From assembly GCF_001625305.1 (NCBI RefSeq), contig NW_017803898.1, positions 2,880,846 through 2,944,845 on the forward strand: a DNA stretch of 64,000 bases, read 5' to 3'. The position numbers and the translations under genes are program-made. The notes under the pieces are model-generated. The model did no database searches, was not told the origin of the DNA, and saw only the letters and a list, made by a program, of their open reading frames with translations. Shown one piece after another: positions 22,932-33,800 of the stretch (its first letter is position 1; each line of letters opens with the position of its first letter). Origin of the DNA: Branchiostoma belcheri. Lineage: Eukaryota; Chordata; Leptocardii; Amphioxiformes; Branchiostomatidae.

Positions 22932-23197
22932 TTAGCATGTCCTTGAAAAAACATGGATACGTGTGTATTGTCTTGAAGCCTTAAAAAAATTCTGAATAAG
23001 CGCGGTTCTGGATAGAATGTCCCATACATACCTTCTTTTCCCTATTTCCTTCAAGTGGTCTTCGTTAGCCTCGATGGCGGCCTCCCTGACGAGACTCTCT
23101 TCGCGAAGTCTGACCAGGTCCCGCAGGAGGGCTACAGCTACGCCGATGGACAGCTCAGGAGACTCTTCGCTCTGCCGTCTGGACATCTGTAATGGAG
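22932..23197 (-). CDS. CRF-family peptide precursor, exon 2: mature amidated peptide (CRF-A)
   Basis: Encodes a CRF/urocortin/DH44-type hormone. The acceptor GTTGTCTTATGTTCAG|CTCC has a good pyrimidine tract and phase 1, matching exon 1. Reading on: APLQMSRR, then Q82 to I125 (QSEESPELSI...LLRDLVRLREE...ANEDHLKEI), then GKRR. RR before and GKRR after define a 44-residue peptide with an amidated Ile and possibly an N-terminal pyroglutamate. SEExP, LLRxL, the Asn near the C-terminus and the EI-amide end parallel vertebrate CRF (SEEPPISLDL...LLREVL...EII). After the Lys-Arg codons there is a donor AGAAG|GTATGT at 23032. Either the gene splices there or it reads on to TAA at 22932, giving 161 residues. 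Four to five partial copies of the exon start lie just upstream. Confidence 0.88.
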
Positions 23198-23880
23198 CTG
23201 AACATAAGACAACAGAGACGTTTAGTTAGCATAGCTCTAAACCTGACCAGGTCACGCAGCAAGGTCACAGCCACCCCGATGGACAGCTCCGGGGACTCTT
23301 CGCTCTGCCGTCTGGACATCTGTAACGGAGCTGGACACAATACAACATTAGAGAGAGATCAGGGTAACACTAAACCTGGCCTTGGTCCTGATTCAGGGCC
23401 ACCGCCACACCGATGGACAGCTCCGGCGACTCTTCGCTCTGCCGTCTGGACATCTGCAGGGGAGCTGAAGACAACAGTAATATAGACATTAGGATAAGTC
23501 TTCACCTTAATCCATACCTGACCATGGGCCTTAGCCTGATACTTAGCTCCGGGGACTCTTCGCTCTGCCGTCTAGACATCTGTAATGGTGCTGGATACAA
23601 GGCAACAGAGATATTAGGATAGCCCTAAATCGTGATATTAACACTGCACTAGATTCGCCCCAGGCATTGTTCTGGATACGCGTGGACTGTCATGAGTTGG
23701 GAAACAATTACAAAGAAGAAACATAAAGATACCTTAGCTCCAGGGACTCTGTTCTCTGTCGTCTGTACATCTGTAATGGAGCTGGACACAGCACAATGGC
23801 GACATTAAGATAACCCTAAACCTGAACCTGGGAACTCTGCACTCTGTCGTCGGAATGAGAGCTGGACAATTTCAATGTAA
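23198..23880 (-). repeat. Tandem partial copies of CRF-A exon 2 (acceptor plus N-terminal half)
   Basis: Copies start near 23339, 23468, 23593 and 23784, and a remnant near 23866. Each begins with CAG|CTCC(A/G)TTACAG or a close variant and encodes MSRRQSEESPEL or a decayed form (MYRRQRTESLEL). They stop after 13-26 codons at donor-like AG|GTTTAG, AG|GTATGG or AG|GTATCT. Spacing is about 125-190 bp. Most enter in phase 1 and leave in phase 2, so serial splicing into the next copy would hit a stop. They are unlikely to encode extra peptides, but could act as alternative acceptors. Confidence 0.8.
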
Positions 23881-24082
23881 ATAGTACCGGACTTGACAGT
23901 GGTAGTAAATAAAAGTCAGGTCTGGTAACGTCGGGGTAGAATAAGGTTACCTCCACTTGTACTTGCTACCATTACGCATTACGTTGGGTAATATTTTCTG
24001 TAGATTTCGACATCTTAATCATTAAGATAACAATCTGAAATTTGGTACTAAAATAATGGGAACATGTTGGTTTAATTTTTAC

Positions 24083-24302
24083 CTCTGTTGTTTACAAAAG
24101 GTGAAGTGTCATCGCTGTTCGGGGATCTGACGTCATCAAACAACTGCTGCCTGTCGTCGTGCCCCAGGTTCAGATCTCGCAGGAGGAGCTTCGCCATGTG
24201 CAAGTTCTCGTGAGATCTTGAGCCGGGAGCGGGAACACATTGCACCAAGCAGACGGAGCAGCCGGCAGCGATGAAGAGTAGAAGTAGCAGCGAGTGCGCC
24301 AT
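24083..24302 (-). CDS. CRF-family peptide precursor, exon 1: signal peptide and pro-region (CRF-A)
   Basis: Starts at ATG 24302: MAHSLLLLLFIAAGCSVCLV is a clear signal peptide, followed by a pro-region with HMAKLLLRDLNLGHDD and ending FVNNR, 73 codons plus one base. The donor AACAGAG|GTAAAA is phase 1 and joins in frame to the exon at 23197 across an intron of about 885 bp. Eighteen bases before the ATG is an acceptor-like CTTCTTTTCTTAG|GTTTGC (24320), so the 5' UTR probably has an upstream exon, as in vertebrate CRF genes. The LLLRDL in the pro-region echoes LLRDL of the mature peptide. The pairing with exon 2 is the simplest model. The overlapping ORF in another frame is a shadow. Confidence 0.82.
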
Positions 24303-24829
24303 TTGTTCTGTTCTGCAAACCTAAGAAAAGAAGAACGATTGACTCATTGAACCTTTATCTTACATCAGTATCGTACTGGAGACAAACCCTAGCCTCTATA
24401 CTCTAGCCTCTATAGCCATTCGATACTTTGTTTTACCGACCTAAAAATATTGTTGAATCATATCATGGACATCAAATATTTATCCCACACGAATGTTGTG
24501 TTGGGGGAATTTTTTCAGAATTTTTTTTCTTAGTAAATGTTGCCTTAAAATCTCAAATATATTGATATTCATTCAACAACATCAAAAAACCACTGACTTA
24601 ACTTTGGAGTTAAACTGCTAATTCACATATTAGAAAATCTATAAGAACAAGGCTGTTTTTGACGAAAGGCTGAATCTAGACCTGATTCTAAGGCACCACC
24701 TGTAGCGGTTACTAATGGTATTAGCGGTTCTTTTGATGTCGCTTGATGACACCCACAGTTACCATGGTTACAGAGAGTGTGGTTGTCATGATGTGGGCGG
24801 CCCGTGGGTGTCTGACCGATGTCGTCTTT

Positions 24830-25110
24830 TTCACACCCGCGTGAAAGGGTGTCAGCAGCTTGTCACTTAAACTATGTTATTAGGTTATCCACTTTGTTGA
24901 GTGTCAGCAAAGCACGTGGATTCATATCTATCCTTTGATACAACAAAACTTAAAAAAAGGTAAACGTTGGAAATAATCGCAAGGAAATAAAGCATTAATA
25001 ACGTAGGTGTTAGCGGCTTGTCACTCAAACTATGTTATTATGTTATTCACTTTAGTAGAGTGTCAGCAAAGCACGTGAATACGTATCTTTGCTTTGATAC
25101 AAAATTGGAA
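24830..25110. repeat. Two-unit tandem repeat in the CRF-A 5' intron
   Basis: GGCTTGTCACTCAAACTATG and its partner GCTTGTCACTTAAACTATG, then GAGTGTCAGCAAAGCACGTG in both, about 170 bp apart (24855-24950 and 25013-25110). CACGTG is the palindromic E-box. No gene is seen. Confidence 0.8.
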
Positions 25111-25759
25111 ATTGCAATGGCAGACAGTGCGCAAAGTTGTTGGACGGAATAAGACATTTAAACCCCATTTAAAAGGTTAGCTCGGATCTAGGGCAAAAAC
25201 CTGTTACTAAAGCAACTGGATATGATTTTGTAAACGGTCAGACGTTTCAGGTAGCATCCACAAGCTTTTGTCAGTTGAACTAAGAGACTGCAGGAGAAGT
25301 TCAGGTTTATATGTACTTTAAAACTCTTGAATTTTTGTCTTAAATTCATAGCGTTTTGTCTATAAGTAGCTGATATTGTTTTTATTTTCAACGTAACTCG
25401 TCTCAAATTTGTCCTGACATTGGGAGTTTCATATGACCGCTTTAAATTGCTACAGATAGCTAGTTGGAATGCCAAAATTGAACAAATATTTTTCCATAGT
25501 TACGAAACAGCATCATTAACAAATACCACATTGACAAGAAATACAATTAACCTATGTTACAATTAAGCAAAAGGGAATCTAAGCTACAATATTGTATAAA
25601 CATACGGATTACGATAAATACATGTACAGTTGATCAACGGAACTCATACTGTAATACATGACGTCCAATGTTCTCTCTCTCAGTTGGTCTTCTATAACGA
25701 AGATTTTAAAGTTATCTACAACACAATTTTTAGATAGAAGAGACTCGACGAAAACTCAC

Positions 25760-25835
25760 GTTTTAGTTCACTGCCTGAAGATCCGCTTCTTCAAACTCTA
25801 CGATGTCTTCTCGTGTCCACCTGTTCTCTTACTGC
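25760..25835 (-). other. Candidate 5' UTR exon of CRF-A
   Basis: It would start about 25-30 bases after the TATA box and end at the donor AAAAC|GTGAGT (25760). Its proposed partner is the acceptor at 24321, 18 bases before the CRF-A start codon. It has no coding content. Support is only the order TATA, donor, acceptor, ATG. Confidence 0.45.
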
Positions 25836-25856
25836 CCTCTATCCGCGTCCTTCTCG

Positions 25857-25867
25857 CCTTTTATATA
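25857..25867 (-). promoter_or_regulatory. Candidate TATA box of CRF-A with upstream TGACGTG
   Basis: TATATAAAAGG on the minus strand is a near-consensus TATA box. Fifty-five bases upstream, TGACGTG at 25921-25927 (CACGTCA on the minus strand) is a CRE-like site. Vertebrate CRF promoters also use a TATA box and a CRE, so the arrangement fits a CRF-type promoter. The plus-strand ORF at 25658-26002 covers the same bases and is probably chance. Confidence 0.5.
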
Positions 25868-26099
25868 TATGCGTCTTTTCTATTTAGCATGTCGGTCAGA
25901 AGACCTCTCAATCAGGCCAGTGACGTGTTTCCCCCCAGCGCGACAGGTGACGAGGATTTGATTATCGCCCCCGCAGCCTTGCACTTTTTACCAGACCATT
26001 AGGGCAGGGTGCTTCTACACTTCTCAAGAACTGAGTACCTCAAGAACTTTCTTACGAAATGACAGGCGTTTTCTCGTCTTGAATGCAGATTATGAAGAA

Positions 26100-26690
26100 C
26101 TTAGCTAAATATATATTTACAAAACGGGAGGCTAACTTTTCTTCGACCTTTCAGATGTTAACACGTAGCAACATTCGTCCTCAATACTCACTGACATGGA
26201 GCACCATATATGTTCCATACTCACCTTACCATTGCAAGAATAGAACCAGGTGTCAATGAACAGTTGCACGATCTTGTCGATGTTTGCAGTTATGGATATC
26301 GTTGAAACCTTTCAGATGTTGTCACGAAAACCATCGTTGTCCATACTCAACTTGCCATTTCAAGAATAGAACCAAGTGTCAAAAGGTATCGATGAACAGT
26401 TGCAATAGCTTGTCATATGTCTCAGTTACAGATATCCTTGAAACCTGCACCATGATGAACCACAATAAAGACACGGTAATTTCAAGAGCTTAATGTATAT
26501 TTGCAGAACGGGAGGCTAACTTTTCTTCGACCTTTCAGATGCTGACATGGAGCACCATATGTGGTCCATAGTCACGTTTCCATTTCAAGAATACATCTTG
26601 TCATGTGTATTAGGTCATTAGTTACAGATATGGCTGAAACCTGCACCATGATTTGCCAAATAAAGACTTGGTAACTATTTTAGAAGTTCG
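26100..26690. repeat. Degenerate tandem repeats
   Basis: AACGGGAGGCTAACTTTTCT plus TCGACCTTTCAGATG recur near 26125 and 26507. GACATGGAGCACCATAT recurs at 26193 and 26544. Words CCATTTCAAGAATA, GATGAACAGTTGCA and GATATC(C/G)TTGAAACC recur inside. Unit edges are blurred. Non-coding. Confidence 0.7.
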
Positions 26691-26699
26691 TCCCATATT

Positions 26700-29080
26700 C
26701 GATTGCATCCCGTTATATATTTCCGGCACATTGCATCAAACACAATTTGGACTAATTGGACTGGTTTCATAAAGACAGTGGGTAGTTATGTAAGAGGTGT
26801 TATTCGGTATCCATTTGCATGAACGTATCAAAAACTACTGGTGTGATAGATTGGGCACAAAAATGAAACCATACATGAAAAAAATGTGAAGGTATTCTTA
26901 TTACTCTCATAGCCCATCCCTCCTCTTCCACGTCCTCCCTAGCCAGATGCAAACAGTGACCTCTCTTTCACACAGGTCGGCTGGCCTAACCAGTCGGCCA
27001 TGCAGTACAGGTGTTTGAAGTTATATTTCTTGCTGCCACACATGTTCATTTCCTCGGTACAAGTTATTCTGTTCCTGTAGTTTCTGCTGGCTGGTTGCCT
27101 TGTACCTTGTACCTTGGTCCCTTAACCCAGGCCAGGGCCGTAGGGGGTACTGCATGGTGGAGTGTCTGACCACCTGCCTCCATCCCTCTCGGCTGTACGT
27201 TAGGGTTAGGGTTTACAGAAGTTGTTTCCTGTCCATTCTTAGATGTTGTCAGCCTATTTTTCTTGTTCCTTCCCCTTTTTCTAATGTTCCTTTTACTATT
27301 CATTGAAGGATTGACAGTGACCTCATTACGTCGTGCCCATACCATTTAAGTTTCCTCCTTTCACGACTGTCAGGAGCCTTTCACACAGACAGTGCTGTTT
27401 TACACTGTTTATGATTTCTTCATTTGTGTCTTATCCCTAGGGCTGGTTGCTCGCACTGGTAAAAGCTGTTCGTGTTGCCAAAATAAGTAACCAACTTGTA
27501 TCGTTATGGCTCTTACATATTCATGAAGTCTCCACATGTCAGAGTGGCTTAGAAAATGTCACCTTTGTGCACCTCTTATGAACCATGACGCAACACGATG
27601 TCAAGTGACGTTTTTGACACCTCCGCACAGAATTGGGTCACGCATGCTAGTATATCAGCTGACCAGATGCAAGAGCTGCAACTCATTTGGACGCCCCTTT
27701 CAAAGGCATCCAATGCGGTTTCAGGGTAGCAAAACAGGAAATATTATGAATAAGGCATTCTTTGTGATATTGACACATACTTTTGATTGCATTTAATTTA
27801 ACACATCTAAATCAGCATTTCATACTTTCCAGAAACAAGTCCTTTATTTTTTGGAGGGTACCCTAAAAACCAGCCCAGGGCCCTTCCAGTAACCATTTTC
27901 CGTCAGGATTTTGGGTATTTTTGGAGGTCAACATACATTGGGACAGTGTGCTTTCTAGTCTAGTCATGCATAGTAGTATATCAGCTGGCCAGATGCAAGA
28001 AATGCAACTCATTTGGACGCCCCTTTTAAAGCCAGACTAGAACGGATATCCATGACTTCCTCTGCCTTGTATTCATTGTGTGGATACTGTGTTATTCCTG
28101 TTGTTTTTTTTTTCACTGTACTGTTATGTTCACTGTTTTCACTGTCACCTCTGTCTGTACCGTGAACTTATCATTACATTTCTTTTCCTGCACCTGTCAC
28201 CACCGTGAATATACTGTTCCGTGAACATGTCCATTTTTCTCATACCGTGAACTTTGCAACCGTGAACATAAGTGAATTACAGTAGTTGTTGCAACGACGG
28301 GCGGGCGATTGCAGTGTAGGGGAAGTAGGAAGATTAGGACAATGAGGGAATTCACATTATTTCAATGAAATTGAAAATGGAAACATATAATGGTAACAAA
28401 TAATATATTCTGTGTGTCTTGTAGATTAAACGACACAAAGTAAGAAACGTGCAAACGTGGATAAAGGGCTACGTCATACAATCTTTATTGACAGAACATT
28501 GATGTTACAATAATTATATAGTATTTCAACCAGTTCTTCTCTATCTGATTTCACAGATTCGGCTATATTTACGTTTTAATATCTATACAGACTCTAGTAC
28601 ATTTTTTGTCTAAGAAAAGAGAGAATGCTACAAGTATTAGGTTTGAAATTTGTGCTGTATTCAATCATAACACAGATTTTTCGCGATAGGCAGATTTCTT
28701 CCCGCCTCAAACACACCTAGTGGATGCTGCCTGAAATGAATCTGAAAGCGTTTATTCTAGTATCTCATCAGAGGCTAATTCCAGGTAGTTTACAAATCAC
28801 CCTAAAGGATAATATTTGATGTTAAAAGGATAGTACTTAATAAAGCTTAGACCTCCCCGATTAGACAATGCTTAAACGCATATCAACCTCCAAAACTTGA
28901 TAATCTACTTGACTCCCATAATACATTCAGTAGGGAGTTTCAATTTCCTATCAGTAAGGGCAGAAAAGTTGAATTAGTTGAATTTCTTAGATTATTAATT
29001 AGTTAAGGTTATTATTATCTCATAGCAACTACTAGACTGACTGACAACGTGTCTTATAATTGCTGCTCTGTTCCGTTGTT
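26700..29080. other. Region 3' of the mosaic gene without a recognised gene
   Basis: A 55-bp direct repeat starting AGTATATCAGCTG(A/G)CCAGAT lies at 27649-27703 and 27972-28026. CCGTGAAC recurs five times between 28150 and 28270. The 27064-27345 minus ORF is basic and low in structure and I do not recognise it. Possible polyadenylation signals for the gene ending at 29081 are AATAAA on the minus strand near 28748 and 28481. Confidence 0.5.
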
Positions 29081-30899
29081 TCACGGTGTGCAGCGGGCAG
29101 GGCAGGCAGATTTCTTCTCACAGATGTAGTACAGCTGGAAACTGCACCGCGTCTGGTCCAGGGAAGCGGCAGCATCGATGTTACCTCCTGTATGGGATGG
29201 AGAATATGTTTAAAATGGTGTTACTCTGAAAAATCTTCGGCTTTGATAAAAATAGGAAGTCTTTTTCGTGACTCTTCTACCCAAAACAATGGATTTGATC
29301 TTTGGGCTCCAAATTGTACTTCTATGGCTGCTAACTCCTCTGGTATATTGTAGTCATTTGGATATATTTTACTATTTTCCAGCGGCGAAGCGGGAAGCGG
29401 CGGCATCGATGTTACCTCCTGTATGGGATGGAGAATATGTTTAAAATGGTGTTACTCTGAAAAATCTTCGGCTTTGATAAAAATAGGAAGTCTTTTTCGT
29501 GACTCTTCTACCCAAAACAATGGATTTGATCTTTGGGCTCCAAATTGTACTTCTATGGCTGCTAACTCCTCTGGTATATTGTAGTCATTTGGATATATTT
29601 TACTATTTTCCAGCAATCTATTGTAGCACCAGACAAGTCATATCTGCATAACTCAGACCCTAGGAAGTATGCATCATGCTAAGAAATTTTGAGAGTGGTA
29701 ACGGTCAATGCAGGAAATAAAAATCCAAGTAAATTTCTTGGTCCCGACAATCAGGTCAATAGGGTAATGACTTGGGCTGCAAATTGTAATTCTAACTCCT
29801 CTGGGATTTCTATAGCCTACTTGGCCAAGCTTGCTACTTTCCAGCAGGTACAGTTCCAGGATTTAGTCCAGGAAAGCAGCTCAACAGGATGATGAGAATG
29901 GCGCAATTACTTTACCTGCGATGCAACGCTTGGCGGTGTTCTCGGCGTAGTCCCGCACAGCGTCCCCCGGCCGGCGGCGGTAGTTCACGGTCCCGCCTGT
30001 CGCCCACACGAAGTGCCCCTGCTGCTGGAAATCGTTTCCGCTCGTCCAGTGGATGTACTGCGGGTGGTCTGGGCAATAAAACAAAACATTTGTGAGGGAA
30101 ATATTAAGATTTTAAACAACAGTAAGCTGAAGCAAAAAAATCAGAATTCTTTTAGAGATAAAAAATATAACTAACGACATTTGTCTGTATGTGTTTCTAT
30201 GTTTTATGTGTGTGTGTGCTTGTATGCATGTCTGTAATACATGTATAAGTGTGTGTTGCGTTCGTAAGCTCATATCTAAGTATGTGGCTTATTATTTAAA
30301 CCTTATTCTTTTCGTCGTCACTTTTATCCTTGTCGCCGCTCTCATTTATCGACGATGCAGACCACCACTGCATAATACTTTTCCCTCTGATTTTTTTTTT
30401 TTAGTAGGAGAGAATATGATATTTCACTCCCTCCCTCCCGGCAATTTTTGCCCACCTGCTGAGAGGATGTTCTGCACCACGTAATGGTGGATGTAGGAGT
30501 TCTCGTCTTCATCCTCAATACTGAGCAGCTCCGCTCCGGCAGACTCGCACAGCGCACGGGACTCCTCCCAGCTCAGGAATACGTCGTTCTAGAAATAATT
30601 TGTTTGGTTCATATTACAACAATTTTGTATTTAAGAGTCAAGGGAATTTTTTACACAACCAAATGTTTTATTCACAGCCAACGTTACTAACCTGATTAAA
30701 CTACATGTATTCACGGAATTTTGTTACATAGGGAGGTTAAAGTCAAGGTCTTGCAAAATTTTTTGGGACAATTTAGGGCATAATGAAAAATTATGAAATT
30801 GATAAAGTGGTGGGAAGTTTACCACATCGAACTTGTAGCATCTGCCCGACCCGTCTCGATGGATGAATCCACTAGGACAACAGCTGGAGTCGGGGAAGT
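29081..30899 (-). CDS. Mosaic gene exons 26-29: C-type lectin-like domain and C-terminus
   Basis: Exon 26 (30899-30823) DSSCCPSGFIHRDGSGRCYK; exon 27 (30588-30456) SWEESRALCESAGAELLSIE, DENSYIHHYVV; exon 28 (30068-29916) YIHWTSGNDFQQQGHFVWAT, AKRCIA; exon 29 (29187-29081) SLDQTRCSFQLYYICEKKSA and CPARCTP, stop. WxxSGNDxxxxGxFxW replaces WIGLND, and YYICEKK is the usual lectin end. I see no EPN or QPD and no WND calcium motif, so calcium-dependent sugar binding is doubtful. Exon phases 1-0, 0-1, 1-1, 1 agree. A 231-bp duplication of the last intron and exon start lies beside exon 29. Confidence 0.82.
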
Positions 30900-33800
30900 C
30901 TGGAAAAAACAGAATTCGTAATGCATCGGTAAATGTTAGACATGGATAGTTCAATAGTTTCTAGCCTCTAGTGTCACTGATGAAAGGTAGTGGAAGCTAC
31001 ATGAAACGTCTGACCGTTTCCAAAATCATGTCCAGTTGCTACAAAGTAACATTTTTTTTGGCAAAATGTTCATGCATAATTAACATCGTACATGGTGCAG
31101 CACGTTTCTGGATACAACTACCATACTACTGGCCTCTCTGGACCAGTGCCAGTGCCTGTACATATGTGTGTGTGTGTGTAGGGGGGGGGGGGGGGTCTAC
31201 TCACCCACACTGCCCATCTGCAGGGTGCCCACGTGACCCGTGAGTGATGACATGGTCAGGCTGGTGTGCGCAGGCGTCAACTCGCCCTCCTCAGCCGTGA
31301 TCGCACCGGAAGCGATGACGCCGACACTTCCGGTCTCCCCGCTATCAGGAGAAACACGATTACTGGTTTTTACCATCATCATCATCTTATGGTTCCCCCC
31401 TCTCTCTCTTTTTCTCTCTGGACCCTTTTGTTTATTTCTACACACACATACACACACATTCAATTGTTTTTATTTTATGATGTATGTTTGAATACATCTT
31501 TGACATAACACGGTTCACTAATGGTGACACTAACGGTTCGAATGGGGACGATTCAGTCCTACCTCAAAGATGTAACAGAAACCGCATAGCAGCTGCTGGA
31601 CGCTGGCAGATCACTCTTGATCTATAGATCAGGGAAACATTACTATTACTCATAATCTCTTCAAAGTTTACTCTTGGGGATCATGAATATTAACGGTCTG
31701 TATGAGTAAAGAGGGATCTTAGTCTCTAATCTCCAAGCAGATCTATCGGTGGTCGCAGAAGACAATATCAAATTGGCCAGGCAGTATCCATATGCCGGAC
31801 TGTATTCATTGGATAATGGACTCTGGTCAATTGACACTGCCATCTAGCTGATTCTATCAGTACTTCATCCTTGCTCTTTTATTTTCTGAGCCATAATCTT
31901 TATCAATGCTTGACAAAACATATTTTAACTTAAATGATAAATGTTACCTCCTGTAATATTATCGGTTAAAATAGTGGTGGTCGTACAATTAATCTTTAAT
32001 TTCTGGGTCAGTCTACTGAGGAAGACCAGAGTGACTGGTCGAAAGTTCTAGGTGAAAGAACTTTTTATGTTGGATCTAATAATAAAGATTTAACTCTAAA
32101 CAATATTTGATTTTGTATAAGAATGTTGAGTGTTAACGGCGTAAGTACCGTGGACATACGTTAGTCTCAATTTCCTGAGCAGTCCCCACGAAGGCTGTTG
32201 ATGACGTGTTCTCCATGTCGCTGGTATAACCGAGTCCGGGAAAATCAATGGTGAAAAACAGATGACCCAGAGGACCTGGGAACAGCAAGATTGGGTATCG
32301 TTATTGGATGTAATACTGATAAGCGTTTAAAGCAATCTTCAAGGTTCTAGAAACACCAATGATTTTATGTGTTGAATATCAGTTTTGAATTTGTGCCACA
32401 ATTTGATGAATGATTTGTGGGCATGTAGATGTACATATACAGCATCATTTTTAATAAATATCATTTTATCGTTATTTTAGCTAATGCTATGGAGTCCATC
32501 AGTTGCAAACCTAGCAACTTAAACTGACTATAGTTATACTTATCTCACAAACAAATCTTGGGTTGAGGTTGGGTATGCAAAATCGTTACGAATTCTGACC
32601 GGTCCCATGGTCTTATATCTAATCAAATATGGCCCCAGAGAACGCTAGGTGTTTAAAACAAGGGTTCAATAATAAAGTAAAGCCAACTAAAGGTCTAGTT
32701 AATTAACTAACCTGGTTGTTCCTTGCAGTCGCAGGTCGGGCAGCCATCTTGCCCCGCGGCGAACCCGTGCTGACACGTGATAGTACAGAACAGTACAGGG
32801 CACGACAGCACGGCGTAGTCTGGAAACGGGTCATGAAAAGGAATTAAAGCAAGCATAAACGATGATCAGAAATGGCGATTTTTTTCTACTATACCCATGG
32901 TCGTATAGGTGGCCATTACGTTTGTATTGAGTCGGGACTGATACATGCTTATTTTTTTTTCTACCTAATATAGTACAACTTAAAGCACATTGAAGTTGTG
33001 CATAAAGTTTGCATTTAAAAATAGGCATCCTCCCTGCCTAGACTTCAATATTTAGACAGTTACGCTAAAAACAGACACAACGTTAACACAGTCTAGCTGG
33101 GTGTATAGGGTATCCAACGCCAATATATGCCGAAAAAAAGTGTAAAACACATGACACTTTTTTGTTAGACTCACCACCAACAATTAGTACAGGTTATACA
33201 CAATTTGAATAACAATTCAATATTAATAGCTTATGTAATGCTAAACATGGTATTTTCTTCTTGAAAGGGTACCCATTCTGAAATGTTAAATATTTTTTTG
33301 CCTTATCCATCCTTGCTCACTATTCTAATCATTCACCCTTACCATGTAGAATCTATATTGATAGTGCGTTATGAATGATAAAACAGCTACTAATGCAGTT
33401 ACCGGATCAGGAAATGACCTAAAAAGCCTCTATTAACGGTAAATCACATCAATTAGGAAACATAAAAGCCGTAATTGACAAAATCACAGTTTGTCCGCAG
33501 TTATAATTTGCGTAATTCGGTTTCGCGACAGCTTTTCATCAATCAATTTTAGAATAACGTAACGTCATGCGTAGTTGGCGGTGTGTCATTTGGTCCAGAA
33601 TTCCAATCATATAGTTAGTAAAAGTAATGTGCTAAGAGTGTGGGCGTAATGCGTAGGGCGGAAAATATCACAGTCTTTGAAATTAACTGAAAGCTGTAGG
33701 AATTGGAATTCAAGCAATTTGATATGCAGTGACTGTTGTAGTTACTGTTGCAGTAGCAAGCGTGAGATATACATGTAATCAGAACTTATAGCCTTTGATA

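Noticed and set aside
23032-23880. A multi-copy CRF precursor encoding several peptides in one transcript
   Set aside because: The upstream copies stop before the second half of the peptide and their phase in (1) and out (2) would cause a stop when joined in series.
4280-24302. A single gene with CRF-A exon 1 spliced to the CRF-B peptide exon
   Set aside because: Phase allows it, but each peptide exon has a nearer signal-peptide exon of its own. Kept only as an alternative.
25658-26002. 114-codon plus-strand ORF
   Set aside because: It overlaps the proposed CRF-A promoter on the opposite strand and shows no family pattern.
27064-27345. Basic minus-strand ORF of 93 codons
   Set aside because: No domain, low complexity, and it contains a telomere-like tract; no support as a gene.
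31163-31196. TG and poly-G run beside exon 25
   Set aside because: An ordinary microsatellite near a donor; no sign of special function.
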